A stretch of 64,000 bases of DNA from Calycina herbarum (GCA_001414485.1 LLEY01000100.1:62001-126000); one strand, 5' to 3'; counted from the stretch's first letter, positions 1 through 11,148 are shown. Program-made: numbers and translations. Notes: generated by a model from the sequence alone, not told the origin.

Positions 1-1979
1 GACTATATAAAGATTACTAAACTAATATTAGTACTAGTTAAGAAAGCTACTAAGTTTATATAAAATAAATAAGCAAAGAATACTTTTTAGAAAATTAAAG
101 CAAAGTTTATAAAAAAACCTATTCTATATAATTTTAATATAAACAAACCTAGTATAATCGAAACAGACACCTTAAACATAGTAGTAAGTATAATTTACCT
201 ATAACTAAATAATAAGAGAAAACTTATACTTATTATATATTATTTAAAAACATTTAACTTAGTATAATAAAACTATAGTATCTTTAACAAGGAACTACTT
301 ACTATAGTATTAGCTTTAGAATACTAGAGAATTTATTTATAGCTAGTAAAATACCTAGTTATAGTTTTATCTAACTATAAGAACCTTAAGACGTTTATAA
401 CAACTAAGGAACTTATAATAAGATAATTAGCTAAATAGTTAAAGATATTAGAAGGATTTAATATTATTATTTAACATATAAAAGGAACGTTAAATACTTA
501 AGCTAATACTCTTAGCTAGAAACCTAGATATAAGGGAAATAAGGAGTATAAGAAGATTACAATCTTAAAAACTCTTAAGAATAGAGACTTAGTACCTACT
601 ATATATAAGATAGCAGCAACGAATAACATCTAGATAGATAAAATTCAAAATATATATAAAAGTTATAATTAGTATATAAAAGGGAAACTATAGGTTCCTA
701 GCTTATATATAAAGGAATTTATATAGGAATACTATACTATACTCGCTTATAAACACTAAGGAATTCGTAGAACCCTCTAAAGGATAAGATAATACTACTA
801 TGTTAATTAGTTATCTACGATAGTTAAAGAAGTAATAGTAGAATATAATACCTATACTAGGAATAAAGCTTCCTATTATACTCCTTATAAACAGATGAAC
901 ACTACTCTAATACTATAGATACCTTAGAAATCAGTATCTATAGATTTTATTATTAAACTATTAAAATCTAAAGACCTAATAATAGGAGTTAAATATAATA
1001 CGATCCTAGTTATTATAGAACGACTTATAAAGTATATAATTCTTATAATATATATAGAGTTAAGTATAGCTAAGGAATTAGTATTTATATTCCTTAGAGA
1101 AGTAGTCTTAAGATATAGACTACTAGAAGAGATACTCTTAAATAGAGATAAGCTCTTTACCTTAAAATTTTAGATCGCTCTTATAGAACGATTAGGTATA
1201 AAAAGGAAGCTCTCTATAGCTTTCTACCCTTAAACGAATAGAGGAAACGAATAGATGAATTAAGTAGTTAAAACATACCTTTATTATTATATAAACTACT
1301 AGTAAGATAACTAGGTAGAACTACTACTCTTAGCATAGTTTGCCTATAATAGTTTAGTAATAGAAATAACACTTATTACACTATTCTATACTAATTTTAG
1401 ATATAAATTATTAACGTATTAAGAACTACTATCTATAACCATCGACAACTAGCTTACTCGTGTTTATGTCTTAAAAATCAAAGAGCTATATAAGGAACTT
1501 ATAAAGGATTTGTAATTCATAGCCGAAAGAAATACACACTACTATAATAAACGACGTAGTTAGAAGCTAACGCTAAAAGAGAGGGATAAAGTCTATTTAG
1601 TATAGAAAAACATTAATACAAAAAGACTAAGTAATAAATTAGATTATAAAAAACTTAGACTATTTAAAATTAAACGCGTTAAAGGACCTTTAAATTATAA
1701 ATTAGCACTACTAAGAATAATAAATATCTACCTAGTATTCTATATATCCTTACTCGAACTAGCACTACCAGGAGTACTACTAGCCCTACTTATAGAAATT
1801 CAACTAGTAAACCTAAACACTAAGTATAAAGTTAAGAGGATTCTTAACTATAGACTTATTAGAGGATAGGTTAAGTATTTAATAAAATAGTTAGATTACC
1901 TATATTTAGAAAACACTTAGGAACCTAGAAAAAACATTAGCTAGTACTCGGAGGAACTTTAGAAGTTCCACTGTTAAAA
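1..1979 (+). pseudogene. RIP-degraded Ty3/gypsy chromovirus pol (RNase H, integrase, chromodomain)
   Basis: Read through its stops, the + strand gives the 3' part of a Ty3/gypsy polyprotein. The RNase H begins near 150-200 (IETD-like motif) and continues through a recognisable LSxYKNLKTF block at about 370. Next come an integrase zinc-finger remnant (H-x-H ... C-x2-C, about 740-870), the DDE integrase core (SIDFI block near 940, a DKLFTxKFW-like block near 1150) and a C-terminal chromodomain (about 1830-1970) ending at a stop near 1977. Dozens of TAG/TAA stops fall where Gln or Trp is expected, and CpA/TpG are strongly depleted while CpG survives. That is the signature of RIP acting at CpA. 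The reverse transcriptase N-terminus and gag lie outside the window. The element is dead. Confidence 0.9.
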
Positions 1980-1990
1980 CCTAAGTCTAC

Positions 1991-2356
1991 CTACATCGCG
2001 TAGTTAGTAGGAAAGGACTTAAGAAAGGCTAGGTCAAGGCCTAGGGCGAGGGCAGGGTCGGAAACGTCGGGCGTAGGAAGGGCGGCCAGCCTAGCAGCCT
2101 CTTCTTCCATCCGCTTCTTTTCTTCCTCCTTCTCTTTCTTCTTTCTTTCTAAATCTTTAGCAGTATCTAACTCGTTAAGCGAGTTAAGACTAGTAGCTAT
2201 CATCCTTTGACGCTTCTCGTAGAGTTGGCGTTTTTGCTTCTTTAGTCGACGAATATAAGCTATAGCCTCGGCTATAATCGTATAACTCTTCTCCTCTTCA
2301 TCATCTAGATACTCGATCTAGGAGTCGACGCTCTCCTACTCGTTTACTATAGACAT
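1991..2356 (-). pseudogene. Antisense coiled-coil ORF in the 3' region of the gypsy element
   Basis: An antisense frame from an ATG at 2356 to a stop at 1991 encodes about 121 residues. It is acidic at the N-terminus, then has a long charged heptad-like helix rich in K/E/R (central and C-terminal part), then a Pro-Asp-Ala tail. Two in-frame TAG codons near the N-terminus fit RIP damage; the last 70 codons are open. Base composition is clearly more GC-rich than the flanking pol remnant. From general knowledge, antisense ORFs between pol and the 3' LTR occur in some fungal gypsy elements. The role is unknown; assignment to the element is inferred from position. Confidence 0.5.
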
Positions 2357-2653
2357 TCGATTAATAATATAGACATCGTAGGATTTGTTTATAGTAGTAT
2401 AGCGACTATACTATAATAGTTTTTAGTCTCTAAGACTAAAACACTCGTGTTCCTTATTAGCGTTTTTATAACAGGTATATAGAGCTATTTTCTTACCTAA
2501 TAAGTTAATTGCTCTACTAAGGGCTTCGTAGTTAGTTCGTTATAGGGAACGAGGGGCATTTATATTAGAAAAGGAAGAAGGCTACTAGCCTTCTAACGAT
2601 ATTTCTTAGGTCGTACTTAAGCGTAGGGACACGCTAAGCTAAGAAGGGGATAG

Positions 2654-3005
2654 TGTTACAAATCACGTATACACGTGATAAGTAAAGACTAGGCGGCGTC
2701 CTAATAGGTTAAGCACTATCGGAATACTCTTATAGTAGATAGGGATCGGTTAGGTTAGCTAAGCGATCTAGGGATTTCTTTTAGTTATAATCACGTGATA
2801 AGAGTTCGCTAGACAGGGCGACAGGTCTAGCAGTCTAGCAGCGACAGAGCGACCAAGCTAGCAGGCTAGCACGAGGAAGGAAGCACCTATATAAGACTGG
2901 CACGTCTGCTATTAGATAGGAGCTTCGTACTCAACTTTAGTTATCAATCCTATCATCTTATTTAACATCTTTAATATAAGTAACGAGTTCACTTCTAAGT
3001 AAACA
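2654..3005 (+). repeat. Probable 3' LTR of the gypsy element
   Basis: A purine tract (AAGAAGGGGATAG) is followed at 2654 by TGTTAC, the usual start of a gypsy LTR. The segment contains two CACGTGATAAG-type motifs and a TATA box (CTATATAAG near 2887). It could end at ACA at 3003-3005. The partner 5' LTR is outside the window, so both ends are inferred and the right end is uncertain. Confidence 0.5.
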
Positions 3006-3090
3006 ACCCGGCGCATCTGTACTTCTTACCTATATACCAACCTTCGAGACTTAGTCATCTTTGTTTAGTTCGTTTGAGTTTCGTTACACT

Positions 3091-4571
3091 ATATTATCGA
3101 GTCGCCTACTTTTCCTCACATTCTACTCTACTAACTTTGACACGCGTTTTCTCAACTACTACAAATGGAAGTTTAAACTTGTAAGAGGAACAGGAAGGAT
3201 AACTTATAGAGTAGGCTACAGGGTAGACTACAGTGTAAGTGGTTGGATCGGCACAGGGTAGGTCAAGTGATCGTTAAATCACGTTTCTATAGAATCGGTA
3301 GACAAGTGTAAATAAAAGACTTGAATTTGACTTTGGTTCCTAACTATAAGGACAGTAAAGGGCTATATATACTTCTAGGATAAGTACTAGAAGCTTCTAT
3401 AGCTTATAAATAGAATAGTTACTAGAAGATTCTATATATCACGGTTTACGTAACCGAGAACGTAACCGAATCTTCTAGACAACACTAGAAAGAACTAGCA
3501 TAGACTAAGGTTTAAACCTAAAGTCTATTAGTAAGTAAGGTAGTTATTACCTAATACTAACAAAACTAAAGAAGCTTGAATCATTCTAGCTATTAAGGCT
3601 ACTCGTTCATCTAAGACAATAAATACTCGGACTGCAGCAAAACTGTATAGGTCCCTAGAACTACACTTAGGGACAGAATGGCTGGCCGGACTCCTCGCGA
3701 CGAAACACGACCTAATCGTCATAAATTAACTATAGTAGAAGAGGAGGTGATTTCTCGGAATATACTTGAGCTAGATTCTAGAGGGTTTGCACCACGGCTT
3801 GCTGGTGTAGAAGATATAGCTAATTTTATCCTAGAATTAAGGGGGGGAGGACGCGTTGGCAAGCTCTGGGCTCATCGATTTGTATAACGACAACCAGCTC
3901 TTAAGACGCGTTTTAATCGCGTTTACGATTTTTAAAGGGCCTTATGAGAAGATCCTAAGCTGTGATTTCAAAGCTTGACGTAAAGTTACGGACTCTAACA
4001 CCCTCTAGACCCTCTACTGCCAATACCAACCCTTGGGTCTCCCAGACCCCTTCTAATCCAGCTAAAGCTCTTTCATAAACAACCTTTATTCGAAATCGAA
4101 TTGCCCGTTACTAAGGAAGCTCGCCAACTCCACTTTTCAAGACGGTTGCTACGTTAGCAAAGGGTATAGAGAGAATGGCCTATGAAATAACCCTTTTGTC
4201 TACGGAGGTACGTACACTTCGAGCAGCAAACGAAGCCCTAAGCAAGCGTCGTAGAGCTAAAAAGGCTCGTATACGTCAAGGTGGTGCACTTACTATAGAG
4301 GATACATAAGATGTTATATCACAAAAGGACGTAGATAAGCAGGTACGACGCGACGTACGTGCGGCGGGGGGGAGTCGTAAGGAGGGGCAATCGTCTAAGC
4401 GGCACTATAGGATTTATAGAAAAGCTGGTTATAATACGCGAACTTGTTAAGAAGCTGTAGATGTATCTAGTTTATCAGATTCCAATTAGTTTTAGTTAAT
4501 TTAATATGTTGTAGTTGATTTATTAATGTTTAAAGTTTAATGCCAAGGAAAAGTGGGCGACTCGATGATAT
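3091..4571 (+). mobile_element. Pogo-like (Tc1/mariner superfamily) DNA transposon, internally deleted
   Basis: The left end near 3091 carries ATCGAGTCGCCTACTTTTCC. The right end near 4546-4567 carries its inverted counterpart GGAAAAGTGGGCGACTCGAT, so the element is bounded by terminal inverted repeats, with a second direct copy of GCGACTCGATGATA at 4574-4587. Inside are the two ends of a pogo-family transposase (see next entry). About 1.5 kb is shorter than a full-length fungal pogo element because the catalytic region is missing. It lies just to the right of the probable gypsy LTR. Confidence 0.75.
3575..4489 (+). pseudogene. Pogo-type transposase remnant lacking the DDE catalytic core
   Basis: The N-terminal part (about 3589-3940) matches the helix-turn-helix/CENP-B-like DNA-binding region of fungal pogo transposases: an AAKLY block, then TTLRDRMAGR, then EEEVI and RVGKLWAHRFV. 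There is a 1-nt frameshift at about 3642 and stop codons at 3885 and beyond. The C-terminal part (about 4080-4489) keeps the characteristic SKRRRAKKARIRQGGALTIED block and a degenerate C-terminal zinc-knuckle-like tail, with TAA in place of expected Gln codons. The central DDE/DDD nuclease domain of roughly 300 residues is absent. It cannot encode an active transposase. Confidence 0.8.
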
Positions 4572-4662
4572 AGGCGACTCGATGATAAACCACGTTAAAT
4601 TAATTTTAATTTCTAAGTTTCTAATTAGCTTATTAAGACTTAAAGAAATATTAGATTAAATA

Positions 4663-5269
4663 CAGCATCTCAAATATACCAAAGGCTAAAAACGACTAAA
4701 TCGCAAATCGTAAATTATAAATCGTAAAATTCAAGTATTTAAAAGTATAACTAGAGTAGAACTCGAATTACTATCTAAGGCTTCTAAGTAAAAGGCTCTT
4801 ATCTTTCTTCATCTCTACTCTCTTACTCTAGCTTTCTTACTTTAAGTAATAATTAATAAAGAAGAAGAAGAGGAGAGTAAGTAAATATCTCTCTCCTTTT
4901 CCCCCCTCGCTTTCTGCTCTTTCTTTCTTATTTATTAATATTAAGCAACGATAGTAAGAAAGCGATATAATATAATAAGAGGAGGCGATAGTAGGTGCAC
5001 TAGCTTAGCTAGTAATAAGCGATATACTACTACTTATTATACTAGCTATATACGTGATATTCTTACTCTCTAATTAGCCTACTATAAAAGAACCTACTTA
5101 TTAATAGGTTTGGAGCCGTAGAATAAAGAAAGAGAGAGAGAGAGAGAAATAATTTAATATTAAAAGTAATCTATTTTCTACCTATTAAAAGTGACACTTT
5201 ACGATTTGCGATTTACGATTTCCGTTTTGCGATTTAGTCGTTTTTGGCCTTTGGTATATACGGGACGCC
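4663..5269. mobile_element. MITE-like element, copy A
   Basis: The left end (CAGCATCTCAAATATACC, followed by AAAGGC and CGACTAAATCGCAAATCG) is repeated in inverted orientation at 5190-5269. The interior is AT- and purine/pyrimidine-rich low-complexity DNA with GAGGAGGCGATAGTA and no coding potential. This is a non-autonomous inverted-repeat element of about 600 bp. The superfamily is not determined. Confidence 0.65.
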
Positions 5270-5276
5270 CTATTTA

Positions 5277-5931
5277 GAGCGTCCTAGATACACCAAAAAG
5301 TCGGAATCAACTAAATTGCAAATCGCAAATCGTAAAAGTCAAGTATTTAGTAGAACTTAATAATTGTTATTTAAGCCTCTAAGCTTATTCTGTCCCTTTA
5401 TAAAAGAGGTAGAAGAGTATTATAATAATTCTTACTCTCTCTTACTACTCTTTCCCTTCTTCTATATATTATATATGAGTAAGTGTATAGAAGAGAGAGG
5501 GAGAGGGGGTTAGGCTAGTAGGTAAACATTTTAGTAGAAAGTTTTTTCTAGCGTAGGTAAGAGGAGTTTAGGAAAGTAGTAAATAATCCTCCTCCTCCTC
5601 CTCTCTCCCCCTCTCTCCCTCTCTCTATTATTTATCTAGAAATAATAGTAAGAAAGCATATAATAGCTAGGTAATAGTAAGGAGGCGATAGTAATAGCGA
5701 GGAGGCGATAAAGCGAGGGGGCGATATTACATTATATATATAATACTTGTTATCTTATAAAGGAGACTATTCAGTCTTGATATAGAGAGCTTTACAGGTG
5801 TAGGGTAGTAAGAGAGAGGGGGAGAGGGGAGAACGAGGGTAAAGGAATTTAACTATTTTATACTTATAGAAAGTGATATTTTACGATTTGCGATTTAGTC
5901 AATCCGACTTTTTGGTACATTCAGGATGCCG
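5277..5931. mobile_element. MITE-like element, copy B, adjacent to copy A
   Basis: It starts with AGCGTCCTAGATACACC and a Ser-less AT-rich terminal block containing CAAATCGCAAATCGTAAAA. It ends at about 5931 with the inverse (TTTTACGATTTGCGATTTAG, then TTTTTGGTACATTCAGGATGCC). It shares terminal repeats and the internal GGAGGCGATAGTA motif with copy A, so both belong to one family. Only about 7 bp separates the two elements. Confidence 0.65.
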
Positions 5932-6166
5932 TACTATTAAAGAACCAACAGGTTCTATGCGAGGTCCACATAAAATTAGCTTCCCTTTCACAATCACTCT
6001 CGGCAATTTTATATTTGAACAATGCATAACTTAGAACCATTCACTACATAACCAGAGAACGGAAGTATTTAAGACCATGTTTTCCCTTGCAACCATTTTA
6101 CTTCACAAATTACTATCAAAGAGTTCCTAACAAATCAACATAACCAACACTGCTTTTATTTCAAAC

Positions 6167-6730
6167 ATGGGGAAACGCAAAGCTCAAACCCCCCTCGAAT
6201 CTACCCCCAAAAGACGTTGTAAATCTTACGAACCGGAGTCTGGCGTTAACTCAAGATGCGAGTTTTGTGACAACCCGACCATTCTACTCATCTATTATGC
6301 TACGTGGGAATATCGACGCTGGGAAGGAAGAACCCTCGAAGACGACATGGAGGGACTGCGTCTTTGGGACGAAACCCTCCCCCTTGCTTGCCCAAAGAAG
6401 TGTTGTGGGTTTTGAAGCATGGAAGGTAAAACGAGGAATAGGTTCCCGGTCGAAAACACAGTTACTTTTTCAGCTGCTGCGAGGAAGGAAGCAAAAGAAC
6501 TGCTTTGGGATTTGAACAAGAACCTTCCGAAATTCATCCAGGACGCCGTCGATTATTATAAACTGAAAACCCAAATTTGCGCGGTTCTAATGTGGATTTT
6601 CAAAGGAGGTAAACCACTGTGTGGGACGAATGAAAATACGTTTGATGCCTATAAAAAGGTAAATCTCATCCACTTGAGCAATGTCTTGTATGAGTGCTTT
6701 GATAAATGGAATACGGAGAAGTTTTTATGA
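6167..6730 (+). pseudogene. Hypothetical Cys-containing protein interrupted by one in-frame TGA
   Basis: A frame opens with ATG at 6167 (MGKRKAQTPLES), runs 82 codons to TGA at 6413-6415, and continues in the same frame from SMEGKTRN to a stop at 6728-6730, about 187 codons in total. The first part has CEFC and CPKKC motifs that could bind zinc. The second part is helical (AARKEAKELLWDL, NLPKFIQDAV). The TGA may be a decayed CGA, or an intron not resolved here may remove it. The family is not recognised. It lies next to RIP-damaged repeats. Confidence 0.4.
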
Positions 6731-6970
6731 GGCTTTTACCTATCCCAATCGGCAAAAGTTAAGTCCATAGTGTTAACGCGTTTTTCTTAATTCAAAAACC
6801 AAATCAGAATGCATGCTCTTCAAGCGTTCATTTTTGAGTAATTTTCCAAGGTGGTATATGTATGAAATAAAAATGTTATAACAATGAAAACCCAACAATC
6901 CAAGATCCCGACGCGGACCCAACCAACACAAGCGAATTCAGAACCAACACGAACTTGAAAGAAACCCAAC

Positions 6971-7677
6971 ATGGACACCTCACATGATTTCCAATTCAAC
7001 GCCATAACTTCCAAACGGAGACTCGAAAACAAACATGAATATGTCGACCTCGGCCAAAATGCTGTCAAATCACTTCAACAACTAGCCATGAGCTAACTCA
7101 AATATGTGCTTGAACATTATACACCTACGAAAAAAACCGCCAAAAGTGGAGCCATTCTGTCAAGCTACCATGAACGAGTTCCCGTCACCTGAAGAGTCAC
7201 CCAGCTCACCGGATTCAACCCAGTCGTCTCAAACAGTCTTCTCACGAGAACCGAGCAGCTCATCGATGTCACTCGTAGAAGCAGTAAGACTCGAATATAC
7301 AAAACCACCTCTAAAAGAGATATACATAAAAAAGGCCCACCTAACACCACCCCTGAAGGTGGCAAACAACATTAAAAAGGAGATTGTTATGCACAAGATA
7401 GAGGAATAAATTGCAGGGAATAAATCAGATGCTTCTACCCCTTCCACCATCAATCCACCAAAAGCTGACTCAACACCGTGCACGCCAAAGTTAGCTGATA
7501 CTGACGATGCAGTCATATAAGAGCCACCATCTGAGGGTGGGCGGGATAGTCTCTCTTGGGAAGAGAAGCTTTCTAGAGAACTGAGGCAACAAAAAAGAAA
7601 ATACCAGTATGTCAGAAGTTGTGCATACCAACAAGTGTGTCAAAATTTACCGTTCATCTATTCGTTTATCATATGTT
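6971..7677 (+). pseudogene. Decayed hypothetical gene with frameshift and in-frame stops
   Basis: An ATG at 6971 opens a frame of about 41 codons. A second frame from 7104 runs to TAA at 7407, then continues in the same frame past a second TAA near 7518 to TGA at about 7677, including a charged block LSWEEKLSRELRQQKRKYQ. Two stops in an otherwise coding-like frame plus a frame change suggest a dead gene, but introns cannot be excluded. No family is recognised. Confidence 0.3.
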
Positions 7678-7772
7678 GACGTTTCCCTCCCTTCTATAAG
7701 CGGTATCTAAATCCACCCGCACAGCCCAAGGCCCTCATAAAAAAATGCGTACCCTCTGCATCAACCCCCCTC

Positions 7773-9704
7773 CTATTCCTTCAAACTCCCCAAATACCAA
7801 CTCTTATCCCCTCCCCCCAACTCCCTAACACTAAACCCATTCCCCAACCACCCAAACCTATTCCCTCCCCTCTTGCCCCTCCTCTCATAAACAAACTCAA
7901 AATCCTCCCCTCTAAACCCCTCCAACATCCCAAACCAATGAATTCTACTCCCGGGATGCAACGCAGTGACCGGTCCATCCTCCTTCCCATTCTTGAACCA
8001 ACTTCTACAAGAGGAACCCCAAGCAGTTCTGGGCATAAAAGCCTCGATATGTTCGTAGAAATCCTCAAGCGCATCGGCTGTAGGGGAAAGAGAGAGGATA
8101 GATTCGGTTTGGCATTTGTGGATTATGGATGCAATGTAGGTCGCTACGTGTTCGGTTATTGTTAGGACGGAGCCGTGTCCTATGGGCGCGTTGGGTCCGA
8201 GGAACACTGTGAGATTCATTAGTTTTCAATATCAAGGAAAGAGAGAGGGGTAAGGAGACTCACTGAAGTAATTTGGAAAATCGGGAATACTAGTGGACAT
8301 ATACGCCCTCGGTAAATTTGCCCTCCACAAATCCTGTAAATTTCCCTTCCTCCCCACGACAGGGAATCTCGGACAAAAACCAACATCAAAACCAGTGGCA
8401 CAAACCAAGACATCGATTTCCACAATTTCCCCCGTCGAAGTCTTAACACCATTCTTAATAATAGAAGCAATAGGATCCGTAACAACTCTCACGTTTTCCG
8501 CTTGGAGACATTCCAGATATCCAACCGCAGGAGTTAATCGTCGACAACCAACCGCAAAGTCTGGTACTAGTGCTTTCACCAGTTCTTCATTACCGCCTAG
8601 GACAGAAGTCATGTACATGGTCAAAGCCTGCTTGACATACTTTGCAGTTTCGCTGTCTTTGATGAGCTGGGTTGAAGTTAGCCTATCCTTTAAAGCTCGA
8701 AGAGATGGAATATACCAATGGGAATTTGCCATTAATCTCTTCCTCGACAGCTTTGACAAATCGAAGATAGTACTCCGGATCCGAAGTGAACTTCTCAATT
8801 TGTTCAGGAGTGAACTTATCGCCATCCATCTTGACCTCTTTCAAGATATCTATTGACTGGCTCATCATTTGCTGCTGCGGGGGGACAACCCTGTTATCCA
8901 GATCAGTATAGAGGTACAATTGAGCACGCTTGGGTAAGAAGAGGGGAGAGAGAAGAATACAACGAACCATAATGGAGACCTGATGAACTGAGTCAACTGC
9001 TTTACATCCTTTTGTAGTGCCGGCATAATCTGTATACCGGACGAGCCATTTCCAATAACAGCAACTCTTTTCCCTGTGATGTCGAAGTCTTTTGGCCAAT
9101 TAGCAGTATGCATTAGATCGCCCTTGAAGGTATTCAGGCCATCTATATCGGGCCATTTCCAATTGCTGCGGAAGTATTAGCACTCTGAAGAACAAGCCGC
9201 CCACCAAACAGAGGAAACATACTTCAAAATACCCGTCGCGTTGAGTAAAAAATGACAATGATCCTCAAAGACCTCTCTACTCTTCAGATTATTTACCTTC
9301 AACTTCCAGATCGATGCCTCTTCGTCCCAAATAGCTTGCGTAACTTGATGCTGCAGTTGAATCTCCCGTCCCATATCCTCCTCCTCACAAACCGCACACA
9401 AATACCCCTCAATCTCCTCCGCCGGCGCATAAAACCGACTCCACCCCGGATTCTGCCTCCAAGAAAATTGATAATTATGAGCCGGAACATCACACATACA
9501 CCCGGGATACCGATTCTCGTACCAAGTTCCCCCTATCGCAGGATTCTTCTCGTAAACGACGTGTTCGTAGTTGCTGAGTTTTTGACGAAGGGTTCGGATC
9601 ATGTTGATGCCACTTGCTCCGGCGCCGATCGTCACGATTCGTACATGGCGGGCTGTCCCAAGGGGTTTCTCGGATACGGTGTATTTTGAAGTTTGGTCCT
9701 CCAT
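7773..9704 (-). CDS. FAD/NAD(P)-dependent monooxygenase, Baeyer-Villiger type
   Basis: Five exons (9704-9223, 9165-8968, 8890-8716, 8666-8264, 8206-7773) give 563 residues. Introns of 57, 77, 49 and 57 nt have GT..AG ends and the third has a GCTAAC branch site. The protein has an FAD-binding GAGASG (residues 27-32), a GGTWYENRYPG block, the Baeyer-Villiger fingerprint FxGxxxHxxxWP (about 174-185), an NADPH-binding GNGSSG (199-204), the CRRLTP block and a C-terminal ATGFD motif. Such enzymes insert oxygen next to a carbonyl using NADPH and O2. The start was set at MEDQTSKY because it precedes the Rossmann fold by the usual distance. The substrate is unknown; no biosynthetic cluster surrounds it. 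Confidence 0.9.
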
Positions 9705-10298
9705 TGTGATAGGATTTTGAGCAGACCCGAAAGCTTCAGGATTCCAGTGGACAACTGCGAAGAACCGAAGAAATGAACAGAAAAAGCAAAAGTCTATTGT
9801 CAAACAATATTGTAAAGTAAACCGACACTTATACTTGCAACTTCATCGTAAGTTAAGTTCTGTGTCCACCACATGGATGAAGCTCCTAAAAAATCAGGGA
9901 CGAGACCAGGACTAAACTGATAAGGGATCAAGCAGACCGAATTTCCCCATCCTCAAATCCTAATCAAATTCCATTGGTATTTCGACCCCTTCAATGTGGG
10001 GTATAGGATGTAGTTCCTTCGGATATATGTGACATGGGATGTTTTGTGAGAGGTCAGTCGTATTTGAACGAATCGGCGAGAGCTATAACTTCCCCCTGTC
10101 AGCCGAGGCCGGGGGCCAGCATACAGCCGCAGAGGCCTCGAGAGGGCCTGGATTGCTGTGGTAGAGACTTACAAGTAGTGGTACTGGAAACTAGATCAAT
10201 ACAGGAAACATCAACTACAAAAGAGAGAAACTAAATAAAACATCTTTACTTCACTTCACCCTAATCCTTCAACCCAAAAAACCCATCCCCACCTCTCC

Positions 10299-10299
<1 letters not shown>
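9705..10299. other. Upstream region of the monooxygenase, no gene seen
   Basis: This holds the promoter side of the monooxygenase. I see no conserved ORF, RNA gene or repeat. There is a GC-rich patch at 10095-10150 with short palindromes (GCCGAGGCCGGGGGCC). Confidence 0.4.

Positions 10300-10331
<32 letters not shown>
10300..10331. repeat. Poly-C homopolymer of 32 bases
   Basis: An uninterrupted run of 32 C on the + strand, followed directly by A8. It lies at the 3' end of the dead phosphotransferase gene. The exact length may be an assembly or sequencing uncertainty. Confidence 0.95.
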
Positions 10332-10333
<2 letters not shown>

Positions 10334-11148
10334 AAAAAAGCCTCCAGATAGCCAATTGATATATCTCCCACCGTCACCGGTCTACGAACACCTTCAACCC
10401 AATCAAATCCATACCGCAAAACAATTCCCGTAAACTTGCCCGCTCTCTCGATCGATGTGGACATTCACTAAGCAAAGATCAGTGTGCGTGAGAACAACTG
10501 GAAAGATGGGCTGGTAGAGAAGTGGTAAATCCTTTCGCAGCTGTTCTAACGTGGCGGAGAAGTGAGGGGGCAACGCTTCAATTAAGAGTTCCAAATCTTG
10601 CTCTTGCTACAGACAAAATTCGTCTTTCTTGTCTGAAGACAAATGTGGTTTGTTCTTCCATGCTTGAGCAAAAAACCTGCACGGAATTAATACGGGTTCA
10701 AAAAATTGAAGGAAATTATTTGATATACTGTGCAAAATCCTCGACAGTAGTCAATCGCCGTGACTCTACCTCAAGCTTTGCTTCGGCAGTGGACTCGTCA
10801 TAGAAACTTGCTTTGACAAGTGCGTCTCCTGCGATCTTGTCCATCACGTATACACAAAGAGGCGAAGTCTTGCTCTCACCAAGGGTGCTGTGGAATGTTG
10901 TTGTGACAACAGTCTGCGGGTGGATATCTTGGGAGAAGATCAGATTTTGCATATCAAGGAGAGAAGTTTGTGCCCCGAATTACTGGCCCGGCTGTGACAG
11001 TATAACTAAACGTTCCTAGGATAGGGGTTGGGTTGATTGGTTCCCCGAGCAGATTGATAGCCATATCGTCGCATTCTTGACGAGTGACCGAAGATTGTGA
11101 TGTGAAAAATTCATCAGCACTGTGATCTAAAGAGTAGATTTGTAACAT
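10332..11148 (-). pseudogene. Aminoglycoside-phosphotransferase-like (APH/kinase-fold) pseudogene
   Basis: Starting at ATG 11148 the frame gives MLQIYSLDHS and a GTFSYTVTAG block. It then shifts frame near 10980 and continues with SLLDMQNL and PLCVYVMDKIAG. A 52-nt intron (10677-10728, GTATAT..GCAG) restores FFAQAWKN. A TAG at 10609-10607 interrupts the frame before LPPHF and VLTHTDLC, the equivalent of the family's catalytic HxDxxxxN loop (His and Asp kept, LTHTD). The following G-I-V-D-W region is scrambled. At least one frameshift plus one stop argue it is dead. Fungal relatives are small-molecule kinases of unknown substrate. Confidence 0.7.

Noticed and set aside
5101..5160. GA-repeat stretch as a separate microsatellite or regulatory site
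   Set aside because: It is part of the low-complexity interior of MITE-like copy A.
8293..8856. 187-codon + frame
   Set aside because: Antisense shadow of the flavin monooxygenase exon 4.
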